A stretch of 64,000 bases of DNA from Falsiroseomonas stagni DSM 19981 (GTDB taxonomy: Bacteria; Pseudomonadota; Alphaproteobacteria; Acetobacterales; Acetobacteraceae). Within the stretch, counting starts at the first letter, position 1; the number at the start of each line of letters is the position of its first letter. The stretch is taken from the NCBI RefSeq assembly GCF_900114315.1, contig NZ_FOSQ01000016.1, forward strand, positions 5,418 to 69,417, read 5' to 3'. This document shows positions 1 through 10,016 of this stretch, one piece after another. The notes under the pieces were generated by a model. It was not told the origin of the DNA. It searched no databases and saw only the letters and a list, made by a program, of their open reading frames with translations. The position numbers were made by a program, and so were the translations under genes.

Positions 1-3000
1 GAAGCCAACGCGGACGACAGGGTCGCCGTCACGGTCTGGCTCGCAACCTTCGTGAGACGGTCGCTCGTCGACGTTCCGGTATCCGTGCCAATGGCAAGGC
101 CCGACAGCGTCGTCGTCGGCGCCACCGTATCGAGAACATAGGCCTGATCGAACGCCGCGCCAGCGTTGCCAGCCACGTCCATGACGCGGAGCTGGATGCT
201 GGAGCTGCCGGCCAGCGTCGCGCCAGCCCAGCTGACCGCCGTACCGCTCGCCGCGGACGTGATGTCAGACCAGGTCGCCCCGCCGTCCACAGAACCCTGC
301 AAGATATCGCCAGCCGCCAGCGCCGACGACAGCGTCGCCGTTACCGTCTGGCTGGCCGCCTTGGTGACGAAGTCGCCGGCCGAGGTGCCCGTGTCCGCGG
401 AGATGTCGAAGCCCGAGAACGTCGTCGCCGGGGCAACCGTATCGAGTTCATAGACCTGACCGAACGCCGCGCCAGCGTTGCCAGCCGCGTCCATGACGCG
501 GACCTGGATGCTGGAGCTGCCGGCCAGCGTCGCGCCTGTCCAGCTGACCGCCGTACCGCTTGCCGCGGACGTGATGTCAGACCAGCTCGTCCCGCCGTCC
601 ACCGAACCCTGCAGGATCTCGCCAGTCGCCAGCGCCGACGACAGCGTCGCCGTTACCGTCTGGCTGGCCGCGTTGGTGACGAAGTCGGTCGCAAAAGTGC
701 CCGTATCCGCGGAGATATCGAAGCCCGAGAGCGTCTTCGTCGGCGCAACGGTATCGACCACATAGGCCTGGCTCGTGGAGCCGACATTGCCGGCCTCATC
801 CGTCACGCGCAGCTGGATGGTCGAGCTGCCGGACAGCGTCACGCCCGACCAGGTTACCGCCGTGCCGGACACCGAACCGGTGATGTTCGTCCACGTCGTC
901 CCGCCATCCACCGAGCCTTCCAGAACCTCGCCCGCCGCCAACGCCGCGTTCAGCGTCGCCGTGACGATCTGGCTTGCCACATTGGTCAGGAAATCGGTCG
1001 CGAGCGTGCCGCTATCCGACGAGATGTCGATCCCGGACACGCCAGGCGCCGTTGTATCCAGCACATAAGCCTGGCTGGCCGCGCTGCCGGTGTTGCCGGC
1101 GGCATCGGTCACGCGCAGCTGGATGCTCGAGCTGCCGGCGAGGGTCGCGGTAGCCCAGGACACGGCCGTACCGGACACCGAACCGGTGATGTCGGACCAG
1201 GACGCCCCGCCATCGACGGAGCCTTCCAGGATGTCGCCCGTGGCGAGAGCCGAGGACAGCGTCGCCGTGACCGTCTGGCTCGCCACATTGGTGACGAAGT
1301 CGGTCGCAGAGGCACCGCTATCCGACGCGATGTCGATCGCCGAAAGCGTGGTCGTCGGCGCCGTGGTATCCAGCACATAGGCTTCGGACGCCACGCTGCC
1401 GGTGTTGCCGGCCGCGTCCATGACGCGCAGCTGCACGCTGGAGCTGCCCGCCAGCGTCAAGCCGGTCCAGCTCACCGCCGTGCCGGTGGCCGATGGCGTG
1501 ATGTCAGACCAGGTCGCGCCGCCGTCGACCGAACCCTGGAGGACCTCACCGGTGGCGAGAGCCGAGGACAGCGTCGCCGTGACCGTCTGGGCCGCAACAT
1601 TCGTGACGAAGTCGCTGGCCGAGGTGCCGGTATCCGAGGAGATGTCGATCCCGGAAAGCGTCGTCGCGGGCGGCGTGGTGTCCAGCTCATAGGCCAGGCT
1701 GGCGAAACCACGGTTTCCAGCCGCATCCGGCGTAAGGCGCAGCTGAACACTGTTGCTGCCAGATGCCAGTACGGCGGGGGCGGAAACAGCCGTGCCGGTA
1801 ACCGAGCTGGGAGCCACATTCGCCCAGCTCACGCCGCCATCGACCGACAGCTCCAGGACTTCGCCAGGCAGCAGCGGTGCCGACAGCGTCGCCGTCACCG
1901 TCTGGAGCGCATCCTTCGTGATGTCGTCAGTCGCCGATGTGCCGGTATCCGAGGAAATGGCGATCCCCGAGATCGTCGTGAACTGCGTATCGAGCACATA
2001 GGCCTGCGTGGAGCTGATGCCTGCATTGCCCGCGGCATCGAGCACCCGCATGTGGATGCTCGAGCTCGTGACGCTCTGCACACCACTCAGCAGGGTGGCG
2101 CCCACCCAGTTGACGGCCGTGCCGGATACGGAAGTCGTGATGTCCGTCCAGGTCAGGCCACCATCGACAGAACCCTCCAGGACCTCGCCGGCCAGCAGCG
2201 CGGTCGACAGCGTCGCCGTGATGTCCTGGGTGGCCACATTGGTCAGGAAGTCGGTGGCCAGCGTCCCTGCGTCAGCGGAGATGTCGATCTGCGACACCGT
2301 CGTGGTCGCCGCCGTGGTGTCGAGCACATAGGCCGCGGTCCCCGCGACACCGACATTGCCGGCCACATCGGTCACGCGCAGCTGGATGCTGGAACTGCCC
2401 GACAGGGTAACACCTGTCCAGTTCACCGCCGTGCTGCCGACGCCGCCGCTGATGGTGGTCCAGGTGGCGCCGCCGTCGACGGACCCTTCAAGGATCTCGC
2501 CAGCCAGAAGCGGGGACGACAGAGTCGCCGTCACGGTCTGGGCGGCCACATTGGTGATCAGGTCGGACGCGGAGCTGCCCGTATCGCTGGACAGACCGAT
2601 CCCCGACACCGTCGTCGCCCCGACCGTATCGAGCACATAGGACTGAGCGCTCACAGTACCGATATTGCCGGCCGCATCGACGACCCGAAGCTCGATCGAC
2701 GAGCTGCCGGAGAGTGTGGCGCCGGTCCAGGTAACGATCGTGCCGCTGATCTGGTTCGTGATGTCCGTCCAGTTCACCCCGCCATCGACGGAGCCCTGCA
2801 GGATGTCACCGGGATCCAGCGGCGTGGTGAGCGTCGCCGTGATCGTCTGCGTGGCCTGCTTGGTCTCGAAATCGCTGGACGAGACCCCCGTATCCGAGGA
2901 GATGTCGATGTTCGACGCCGTGGTCACCGGATCGAGCTGATCAAGCACGTAGTTCTGAATGCCAGCCGTACCGCCATTGCCGGCGACATCGGTGACCCGA

Positions 3001-6000
3001 ACCTGGATGCTCGAGGACGCCACTGTCCCGAATGCGCCCGGCAGGGTCACGCCGAAGCTATGCGTGGACGTGCCGGCAACACCGCCTTGCGCTGCCCAAG
3101 TCACCCCGCCATCCACCGAGGCTTCAACGTACTCGCCCACCGCCAGCGGCGCGGAGAACGCCACATTGACGATCTGGAACGGGGTTTTCGTCAGGAAATC
3201 GCTCGAGGAGGTGCCGCTGTCGTTCGAGATGCTGGTGATCGACACCGCCGTCAACGGCGCCGTCTGGTCGAGTTCATAGGCCTGGATGGAGGGGATGCCG
3301 ACATTGCCGGCGGCATCCGTCACCCGCAGGCGGATGTCATTGACACCCGCCGACAGCGCCACCCCCGACCAGGCGATCACGGTACCAGTGGCCGCAAAGG
3401 TGACATCCGCCCAGGTCACCCCGCCATCGAGCGAGCCTTCCAGGACTTCGCCCGTCGTGAGCGCAGCAGACAGCGTCGCATTGATCGTCTGGGGACCGGC
3501 GTCGTTGGTGACGAGATCGGTCGTCAGAGCGCCGGTATCGGACGAGAGACCGATCGCGGAGACGGTCGTCGTCGCCGCCGTCGTGTCGATCACATAGGCC
3601 TGGCTGGCGATCGTGCCGACATTGCCGGCCGCGTCAGTCACCTTGATCTGAATGGTATTGCTGCCGGTCAGCGTCTGGCCAGCCCAGGTTACCGTCGTGC
3701 CCGTCACGGAACTCGTGATATCGGTCCAGGTCGCCCCGTTGTCGATCGAGCCTTCCACCAGGTCGCCGGTATCCAGCGTTGCGCCCAGCGTCGCCGTGAT
3801 CGTCTGGCTGCCCGCGCTGGTGATGAAATCGCTGTCGGAACTGCCAGTGTCGTCGGAAATGTCGATCGCCGACACCCCCGTACCCGTCTGGTCAAGGACG
3901 TAGTTCTGGCTGGACAGAACGCCGTTATTGCCGGCCGCGTCGGTGACGCGCAGCACAATTGAGTCGCTACCCACCAGGGTCGCGTTAGGACCAGACCAGC
4001 TCACCGCCGTGCCGGTCACCGACCCCGTGATGTCCGTCCAGGTCGCGCCGCCATCGACCGAACCGTAAAGCGCCTCACCCGCTACCAACGCGGACGACAG
4101 CGTCGCCGTGATCGTCTGGGCAGCATCCTTGGTGACGAAGTCGTTCGAGGAGATACCGGTATCCGACGAGATATCGATGGAAGACGCGGTCGTCGTCGCC
4201 GGCGATGTATCCAGCACGTAGTTCTGCGTGTCGACACTCGTATTGCCGGCAACATCGGTGGTCCGCAGCTTGATGGAGCTGCTGCCCGCCAGCGTCGCGC
4301 CAACCCAAGTCACCGAGGTGCCGGACACCGAACTCGTGATGTCTATCCAGGACGCGCCGCCATCCACGGACCCTTCCAGGATCTCGCCGGCTTCCAGCGC
4401 AGACCCGAGGGTCGCAGTAATGGTCTGGCTCGCGGTCTTGGTAATGAAGTCAGACGCCGAACCGCCGGTATCGGCCGAAATGCCGATGCCCGAGATCGTC
4501 GTCGACGCGGTGTCGAGCACATAGGCCTGGCTGGACAGGGAGCCGATATTGCCCGCCAGATCCTTCACCTGGAACTGAATGGCGCTGGCGCCCGAAAGGG
4601 TGGCGCCAACCCAGTTCACCGCCGTGCCGGTCACCGAGCCCGTGATGTCCGTCCAGGTCGCACCGCCATCCGTCGAGCCTTCCAGGATCTCGCCCGACGC
4701 CAGGGCGGTGGACAGCGTCGCCGTCACCGTCTGGGCAGATTCGTTTGTCCGGAAGTCCGAGGGAGATGCCCCTGTGTCATCCGAAATGTCGATGCTGGCC
4801 GCGGATGTCAGCGGCGCCACGGTGTCAAGGACGTAGCTCCTGCTGGCCACAGGGCCCGAGTTTCCGGCAAAATCTTCCACGCGCAACAGAATGTCGTTGC
4901 TGCCTGGCCTGAGCGACACCGACCAGTTGAGAGTGGTGCCAGAAACAGCGCCGTTGAGAGACCCCCAGGACACGCCACCGTCGACGGAACCGAGCAGAAT
5001 CTGATCCACACCCAAGGTGGAAGAGAGAGTCGCAGAAATCGTCTGCGACGAGTTGTTGGTATTGAAGTCGGAATCCGACGTCCCGGTATCGGCGCTGATG
5101 TCGATCGCCGACACCGTCACATCCGGCGCGACGGTCAGCAGCGTGTAGCCCAGGCCCTGAGCCGGACCATAGTTCCCAGCCGCATCGGTCACGCGCATCT
5201 GGATGCTGCTGGTGCCGCCGATCAACTGGGCAGCAGCGGAAACCGAAGTCCCAGTGACGGACGCGCTGATGTCGGACCAGCTGGCCCCGCCATCCACGGA
5301 CAGCTCAAGGATCTCGCCACCAGCCAACCCCGACGAAAGTGTCGTCGTGATGGTCTGGGAAGCCGTCTTGGTGACCAGGTCGCTCGAGGAAACGCCCGTA
5401 TCGTCCGAGATGGAGATAGACGACACCGTCGTGCCCGGAGCCACCGTATCGAGTTCGTACGGCCTGACTGACTCAGTGCCGGTGTTGCCCGCAGCGTCAG
5501 TGACGCGCAGCCGAAGGCTGTTCGTCCCGGACAGAAGCGCCGCACCCGACCAACTGACCGAAGTGCCAACCACAGAACCCGTGATCGTCGTCCAGGTTGT
5601 ACCGTTGTCGACCGATGCCTCCAGAATCTCCCCCGCCGCCAGCGGAGCAGAGAGAGTGGCCGTGACAGTCTGGCTCGCGGTTTTGGTGAGGAAGTCAGAC
5701 GCGGAACTGCCGGTGTCCGCCGAAATGTCGACACCCAACACCGTGGTCGTCGGCGCGACCGTGTCCACCACGTAAGCCTGACTTGAGACCGGGCCGGACA
5801 GGCCGCCCGACACAACCCTGAACTGGAGGCTTGAGTTACCCGCCAGCGTCACGGAAGACCATGCGACCGACGTTCCCGCAAACACGGAGGACGAGATATC
5901 CGTCCAGTTCAACCCGCCATCAACCGAAGCCTCTAGCGCCTCACCAGACACCAGCGCCGCCGAGAGGGTCGCAGTGACGTTCTGAATTGCATTCTTGGTG

Positions 6001-6080
6001 ACGAAGTCAGCCGCTGAGCTGCCGCTGTCCTGAGAGATGTCGATCCCGGAAATCGTCGTCGTCGGGCCTGAGAAACTCAT
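1..6080 (-). CDS. Giant Ig-like tandem-repeat surface protein (probable adhesin), 3' end outside window
   Basis: One reading frame stays open from an ATG at 6080 to the window edge, giving at least 2026 codons. The protein begins MSFSGPTTTISGIDIS, so the first repeat starts at once and there is no Sec signal peptide. About 19 complete repeats of roughly 102-110 residues follow, plus part of another. Each carries DISADTG-like, SVDGGATW, AVSW and SSSIQLRVTDAAGN motifs and ends QAYVLDTVAP, as in Bap/BapA-type Ig-like repeat proteins. A purine-rich AGAGAGAAG lies just before the ATG. Large repeat adhesins without a signal peptide are usually type I secretion substrates with a C-terminal signal; that part would lie left of the window, so secretion and biofilm/adhesion roles are inference. 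The Ig-like repeat identification is strong; the ligand is unknown. Confidence 0.85.
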   Translation of the reverse strand, partial: MSFSGPTTTISGIDISQDSGSSAADFVTKNAIQNVTATLSAALVSGEALEASVDGGLNWTDISSSVFAGTSVAWSSVTLAGNSSLQFRVVSGGLSGPVSSQAYVVDTVAPTTTVLGVDISADTGSSASDFLTKTASQTVTATLSAPLAAGEILEASVDNGTTWTTITGSVVGTSVSWSGAALLSGTNSLRLRVTDAAGNTGTESVRPYELDTVAPGTTVSSISISDDTGVSSSDLVTKTASQTITTTLSSGLAGGEILELSVDGGASWSDISASVTGTSVSAAAQLIGGTSSIQMRVTDAAGNYGPAQGLGYTLLTVAPDVTVSAIDISADTGTSDSDFNTNNSSQTISATLSSTLGVDQILLGSVDGGVSWGSLNGAVSGTTLNWSVSLRPGSNDILLRVEDFAGNSGPVASRSYVLDTVAPLTSAASIDISDDTGASPSDFRTNESAQTVTATLSTALASGEILEGSTDGGATWTDITGSVTGTAVNWVGATLSGASAIQFQVKDLAGNIGSLSSQAYVLDTASTTISGIGISADTGGSASDFITKTASQTITATLGSALEAGEILEGSVDGGASWIDITSSVSGTSVTWVGATLAGSSSIKLRTTDVAGNTSVDTQNYVLDTSPATTTASSIDISSDTGISSNDFVTKDAAQTITATLSSALVAGEALYGSVDGGATWTDITGSVTGTAVSWSGPNATLVGSDSIVLRVTDAAGNNGVLSSQNYVLDQTGTGVSAIDISDDTGSSDSDFITSAGSQTITATLGATLDTGDLVEGSIDNGATWTDITSSVTGTTVTWAGQTLTGSNTIQIKVTDAAGNVGTIASQAYVIDTTAATTTVSAIGLSSDTGALTTDLVTNDAGPQTINATLSAALTTGEVLEGSLDGGVTWADVTFAATGTVIAWSGVALSAGVNDIRLRVTDAAGNVGIPSIQAYELDQTAPLTAVSITSISNDSGTSSSDFLTKTPFQIVNVAFSAPLAVGEYVEASVDGGVTWAAQGGVAGTSTHSFGVTLPGAFGTVASSSIQVRVTDVAGNGGTAGIQNYVLDQLDPVTTASNIDISSDTGVSSSDFETKQATQTITATLTTPLDPGDILQGSVDGGVNWTDITNQISGTIVTWTGATLSGSSSIELRVVDAAGNIGTVSAQSYVLDTVGATTVSGIGLSSDTGSSASDLITNVAAQTVTATLSSPLLAGEILEGSVDGGATWTTISGGVGSTAVNWTGVTLSGSSSIQLRVTDVAGNVGVAGTAAYVLDTTAATTTVSQIDISADAGTLATDFLTNVATQDITATLSTALLAGEVLEGSVDGGLTWTDITTSVSGTAVNWVGATLLSGVQSVTSSSIHMRVLDAAGNAGISSTQAYVLDTQFTTISGIAISSDTGTSATDDITKDALQTVTATLSAPLLPGEVLELSVDGGVSWANVAPSSVTGTAVSAPAVLASGSNSVQLRLTPDAAGNRGFASLAYELDTTPPATTLSGIDISSDTGTSASDFVTNVAAQTVTATLSSALATGEVLQGSVDGGATWSDITPSATGTAVSWTGLTLAGSSSVQLRVMDAAGNTGSVASEAYVLDTTAPTTTLSAIDIASDSGASATDFVTNVASQTVTATLSSALATGDILEGSVDGGASWSDITGSVSGTAVSWATATLAGSSSIQLRVTDAAGNTGSAASQAYVLDTTAPGVSGIDISSDSGTLATDFLTNVASQIVTATLNAALAAGEVLEGSVDGGTTWTNITGSVSGTAVTWSGVTLSGSSTIQLRVTDEAGNVGSTSQAYVVDTVAPTKTLSGFDISADTGTFATDFVTNAASQTVTATLSSALATGEILQGSVDGGTSWSDITSAASGTAVSWTGATLAGSSSIQVRVMDAAGNAGAAFGQVYELDTVAPATTFSGFDISADTGTSAGDFVTKAASQTVTATLSSALAAGDILQGSVDGGATWSDITSAASGTAVSWAGATLAGSSSIQLRVMDVAGNAGAAFDQAYVLDTVAPTTTLSGLAIGTDTGTSTSDRLTKVASQTVTATLSSALA
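1..6080 (-). repeat. Tandem array of about 312-bp Ig-like repeats
   Basis: The DNA coding the repeat-end motif (Y-V-L-D-T) recurs near 133, 445, 757, 1063, 1375, 1687, 1993, 2323, 2632, 2943, 3271, 3587, 3895, 4213, 4516, 4825, 5140, 5454 and 5767. Spacings are 303-330 bp, always a multiple of three within the reading frame. Repeats near the left edge (134-445 and 446-757) are almost the same at the DNA level. Those near the gene start (5140-6080) are clearly diverged, which suggests recent duplication or homogenisation toward the C-terminal side. Confidence 0.9.
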
Positions 6081-7202
6081 CTATCTTCTCTCTCTGCACT
6101 GCGGCAGGCCCGAGATTTCGAGCCACGGCCGCAAGGTTTGGACAGCCCCCTCGGCTCATTCTCTGAACAAAGAGAGGCGGGTAACGTCTTCTACATCAAA
6201 GGCGGCGAGTCGTACTGGCTCATTTGTCGAGGTTTTCGCACTGTTTGTTGGCGGTAAAGCGTAGTTGCGCTGAGTTTGGTGTCCTGCCGAAGCCGGGCTG
6301 ATCCTGGCGACTTCGGATAAAGCCCTCGAATTCCAGCAATTTATTATTCGTATACAGTGTTTATTGACTTCATCTGTCCGCCTGGCATTGATGGGACCCA
6401 ATCATCGCCTGTAGTCACGAGTGGTATTTCCGTGTAGCCGCCGCACCGCGGATTCGTCCCCTGTGGCCGGACGGCTGCCGCCCTTCGCAACGCCGGCCCG
6501 CACAGCGTGAAGCCGGCGTCGGCCTCGCCTTTCAACCGAGGGGATCAGCCTCCCCAACGCATGACAGCGGTTCCGCCTCTTGCCGCCGGCGCCAGGAAGG
6601 TTCCCTTGCGCAACTCCCATGACCTGACATCGGCGCGACCGATGGTCTCGACGCGGCCGTGCGGCGCGGCAAGCGGCGCGGCCACGCCAGCACCGCCCGA
6701 TCCGCCCCACCCCGTCGGGCCCTCAGTATGTCCGGATCATGCTGCTGCGCTGGCAGGGGGGGCTCTGCTCGCAGCCCTGGGCAGCCGCAGGGTCACCAGA
6801 CCTTGTCGCGCCTGAGAACTCCAACTCCCGGGAATCCGCCCCTCACCACACAAGGGTGGCCAGACAGGCTGAGAAGCACGACGCCTGCGACGTCTTCGAA
6901 ACCGCCCACCGGAACCGGCACAAGCCGAGACCTGGACGCAAGCCAGGCGCCTGTCGCGTTCCGCGCGAGAACTCCGTCGGAGGTCGCGATTGAGTCGTGG
7001 AAGTACACATGTCTCGACAAACAGGCGCTCAAGTAGGGCCTAGATGTCGATACAGAACGCCGCTCCTGATGTAAGCGCTGCGGCGGCCGGCCGGTCCTGC
7101 CGCGGTACACCCGGCAGCGCTTCTGCTGGCTCACGTGGCGGGTGGCGGAGCCCGGCTTGCGTCGAACCGAGCCTTCCGCAGCGCAATAGGGTCCGCCAAC
7201 AG
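6081..7202. other. 1.1 kb stretch without a convincing gene
   Basis: No open frame here looks like a known protein, and the short ones lack ribosome binding sites. The part next to the repeat protein (about 6300-6375) is AT-rich for this genome, with runs such as TTTATTATTCGTATACAG. It is the obvious place for the promoter of the leftward repeat-protein gene, but I cannot assign a firm -35/-10 pair. The part from 6400 to 7040 has scrambled frames, as expected for decayed coding or insertion DNA. A weak upstream start at 7044 would extend the following methyltransferase into this stretch. Confidence 0.5.
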
Positions 7203-8939
7203 ATGTTCGAATGGCATTCAGACGCGACCGCCGTGAACCGGGAGCCGGCGGGCGGTGCCTCTGAACACGCTCGCTGCCCGAATTGCTACCGGGAAAAGGG
7301 GCGCAGACTGGTGCTCTCGGCGCCAGTCAATGCGTCCAGGGTTCGGCTTTTCGCCTGCGAGGCCTGCGGAGCCCATTATTTCGAGGGCCCGATGGCTGGC
7401 GCCTACTCCAACTTGCCCGCCGGGGGCACCGATGCGTTGACCTTCTACCTGCAGCAGGGTGCCAACATCGGCGGCATGGCGATGCGGCTCGAGGCGCTGT
7501 CCCGCCCCCCAGGAACCGCTTTCGTTGAAGTCGGCTGCGGCTTCGGCCTCTCACTCGACTTCGCAAGGCGCATGCTTGGCTGGCAGGTGCGTGGGCTCGA
7601 CCCCTCACCTTTCGCGGCCGCAGGTCGCGACCAGTTGGGTGTTCCGATCGAGAGCAGGTACCTGGAGGCCAGCGGTCTGGACCACGCCTGTGCCGATGTG
7701 ATCCACGCCTCCGAGTTCATTGAGCACATGGCCGACCCCGTGCCGATGCTGGCCACGCTCCGCCAGGCGCTGCGGGAGGATGGCACGCTACTGCTGACCA
7801 CGCCGGCCGCCGAGATGATCCGCCCGGACACTGGAGATGGCCTCCTGGTTCCTTTGCTCTCGCCCGGCTGGCACCTGGTGATCCAGTCAGCGGAAAGCCT
7901 GCGCTGGGCTCTTCGCGAGGCAGGGTTCGAGACGGTGTCGGTGGTACGGGAGGGCGCGCAGCTGGTGGCGATGGCGGGCCGGCTGCCTGATGCCGCGGCA
8001 CCCGGCACCACCTCCCGCGTTCGGTACCGCGAATGGCTTCGGCAGGTGGCCGAGACCGTGCCAGCGGAATCCGATCTCGGTTTCGGTGCCCGTGCACGGC
8101 TGTATCGCGAACTGGTAACGGCCGGCCTCGCCGAGGCAGATGCGGTCTGGACCGCACTGAATGCCGCGGCTCAGGCGCGCTGGGGAAGTCAGCTCGAACG
8201 CCTTGGTGCTGCACCCACGGATGCGCTCAGCCTGGAGGCCCTGGTCACGCGGGAACCGCTTGGATTGGCCGGCATTCTGCTTGCCCGCGGCTGGGTACAG
8301 AAGCGAACTGGCAAGCCGCCGCAGGCGCTCTTCGAAGGTGCGATCAGAGCCGCCGGGCGGTTGCGGGCGGCGCTTCGGGATTTAGGCGCGGATGATGGCG
8401 ATGCAGAGGACCTGGCATTCGCTGCGGAGGCCGAGTTGATCCTCCTTGCTGCGGAGCGCGGCGAGGACGGCATTGCCACAAGACTGCGCGCACTGCGCGA
8501 GGCCGGTGGCCACCGCCATGCCGATACCACCGCTGCCACCTGTTTCATTTCCCTCGTCAACAAGGCGGCCTTCGATGAGGCGCAGCAGCTTGGCGGCGTC
8601 GCTCGATCCGTCATCGCCACACTGCGCGATCCGGCACGGCCTTTGACCTGGGCCGATGCGTCCGTGGTCTACTGCGCGGCGACGATGGAACTGCAGGTCG
8701 AAGGTGGCCGACCGGCGCTGGCGGTCACGTGGCTGGGCGACCTTCGCGCACGCATTCTGCATCACCATCAATCGTCAGGGCCGCACGGTCCTGCGGCCGG
8801 AACCGACCTCTTCTGGCCGGCGGTGGATGCCGAAATGCTGGGCTGGCGTCTACAGGGCCAGCAGAGGACGGCGATTCAGGTTGCTGCCGACGCCGAGCGA
8901 GCGGCGAAGGAAGCGCGCTTCCCGGCTCGCGCCACATGA
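7203..8939 (+). CDS. Zinc-ribbon class I SAM methyltransferase with long helical C-terminal region
   Basis: The protein has 578 residues from the ATG at 7203. Two CxxC pairs (Cys25/28 and Cys52/55) form a probable zinc ribbon, as in methyltransferases that act on sugar or glycan substrates. The SAM-binding motif EVGCGFG is at 109-115, and an IEHMADP post-motif with a TLLLTTP strand follows, so this is a Methyltransf_23-like Rossmann domain up to about residue 260. The remaining 300 residues are alanine-rich, probably helical and not recognised. The frame is open back to 7044, but that extension (MSIQNAAPDVS...) has a low-complexity look, so I prefer 7203. The stop overlaps the start of the RgpF-like gene (ATGA), implying coupled translation. 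The substrate is unknown; a role in surface glycan modification is inferred from the neighbour. Confidence 0.72.
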   Translation: MFEWHSDATAVNREPAGGASEHARCPNCYREKGRRLVLSAPVNASRVRLFACEACGAHYFEGPMAGAYSNLPAGGTDALTFYLQQGANIGGMAMRLEALSRPPGTAFVEVGCGFGLSLDFARRMLGWQVRGLDPSPFAAAGRDQLGVPIESRYLEASGLDHACADVIHASEFIEHMADPVPMLATLRQALREDGTLLLTTPAAEMIRPDTGDGLLVPLLSPGWHLVIQSAESLRWALREAGFETVSVVREGAQLVAMAGRLPDAAAPGTTSRVRYREWLRQVAETVPAESDLGFGARARLYRELVTAGLAEADAVWTALNAAAQARWGSQLERLGAAPTDALSLEALVTREPLGLAGILLARGWVQKRTGKPPQALFEGAIRAAGRLRAALRDLGADDGDAEDLAFAAEAELILLAAERGEDGIATRLRALREAGGHRHADTTAATCFISLVNKAAFDEAQQLGGVARSVIATLRDPARPLTWADASVVYCAATMELQVEGGRPALAVTWLGDLRARILHHHQSSGPHGPAAGTDLFWPAVDAEMLGWRLQGQQRTAIQVAADAERAAKEARFPARAT

Positions 8940-9970
8940 TAGCCTTGATGACCTGGCTACGGCGCGGGGCGACGCTGACGACTGGCCTCTGGCGCATCAT
9001 CCTGGCCCGGTTCTTCTATCATTTGGCCGCAGGCGACCAGGGTTCCCAGGTGACAGAGCGCAGGCCGGGCCTGGCAGCCCTGGGAAAGCGGTGCTGCGTG
9101 TTCGTGCACTTCGACGACCGCGGTATCGTGAAGCAGCACACCCGTTGCTATCTGTTGGCGCTGCGGCGGTCAGGCTTCGGCATCGTCTTCGTGACCAACG
9201 CTGCCACCCTTGAGGCGGATAGCGCCCAATGGCTGGCCGAGCACTGCGCTCTCATCCTCATCCGGCGCAATCGCGGCTACGACTTTGGTGCCTACCGCGA
9301 TGGCATCGCCGCGTTCTTCCAGGCGCAGATCAAGGCTGATCTGTTGCTTCTGGCCAATGATAGCGTCTACGGTCCCCTCGTGGGGCTCGGCGATATCTTT
9401 GATCGGATGGATTTCGGCAAGGCCGACGTCTGGTCGCTGACTGACAGTTGGCAGCATCGCTACCATCTCCAATCCTTCTTCGTGGCCTTTGGCCCCGCAG
9501 CACTGGCCAGCGCGGGTTTTGCCGAATTCTGGCAGCGCGTGCGCAATGTCAGGTCCAAATGGGCAGCGATCCATTTCTACGAGTTGTGGATGACGCATCG
9601 CATGCAGTCTGCCGGGCTCCGGTGCGCTGCGATCTGGGACTACTTCGCGCTGCTCGGCACGCTGCAGGAAGCCCAGAACGCGCCGCAGCCAGACGGCCCG
9701 GTCACTATCGAGCAGAGTGTGCGGCGGCTGGCGAATGAGCGTGCATTGGCGTGCTGGCGCCGCCGCATTGCCTTGAACCCGACGAGTGACCTGTGGCTGG
9801 CCCTGCTTCAGGATGGGTTTCCGTTCATCAAGCGTGAACTGCTGCGGCTGAATCCGGGCCGCTTGCTGGACCTTCACATGTGGCACAGCGTAGTATCAAG
9901 GCGTTCTCCGCAGATGTACCGGCTCATCATGGATGATCTGAAGATGAGCATGCGGAAGCAGGCACCCTGA
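8936..9970 (+). CDS. RgpF-like (rhamnan synthesis protein F family) protein
   Basis: The protein has 344 residues. Family motifs are visible: VFVHFDDRG near residue 45, then NRGYDFGAYRDG and LLLANDSVYGP, followed by a WSLTDSW segment and a conserved aromatic-rich region. This matches the RgpF family (PF05045), whose members occur in polysaccharide and O-antigen clusters and are thought to act in glycan chain synthesis. The start at 8936 overlaps the methyltransferase stop by four bases; an alternative in-frame ATG is at 8951. The N-terminal segment (RRGATLTTGLWRIILARF) is hydrophobic and basic and could be membrane-associated. No polymerase, flippase or sugar-nucleotide genes lie nearby, so this is a minimal two-gene glycan unit next to the giant repeat protein. 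Confidence 0.75.
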   Translation: MIALMTWLRRGATLTTGLWRIILARFFYHLAAGDQGSQVTERRPGLAALGKRCCVFVHFDDRGIVKQHTRCYLLALRRSGFGIVFVTNAATLEADSAQWLAEHCALILIRRNRGYDFGAYRDGIAAFFQAQIKADLLLLANDSVYGPLVGLGDIFDRMDFGKADVWSLTDSWQHRYHLQSFFVAFGPAALASAGFAEFWQRVRNVRSKWAAIHFYELWMTHRMQSAGLRCAAIWDYFALLGTLQEAQNAPQPDGPVTIEQSVRRLANERALACWRRRIALNPTSDLWLALLQDGFPFIKRELLRLNPGRLLDLHMWHSVVSRRSPQMYRLIMDDLKMSMRKQAP

Positions 9971-10016
9971 ACATGGATCGTGTCCGCGTGGTGCAGGAGC
10001 GCGATGGGACACGATC

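Noticed and set aside
2052-3962. 636-residue plus-strand open frame inside the repeat region
   Set aside because: It is the antisense shadow of the minus-strand Ig-like repeat gene. The open frame follows from the periodic high-GC repeats, and its product (Arg/His/Asp/Gly-rich) resembles no family.
1-6080. Possible CRISPR or satellite repeat
   Set aside because: Repeats are about 312 bp, keep one reading frame and encode Ig-like domains; there are no unique spacers of CRISPR size.
6793-7134. 113-residue minus-strand frame ahead of the methyltransferase
   Set aside because: It has a protein-like stretch (VYFHDSIATSDGVLARNATG) but matches nothing I know, overlaps a decayed region and has no ribosome binding site.
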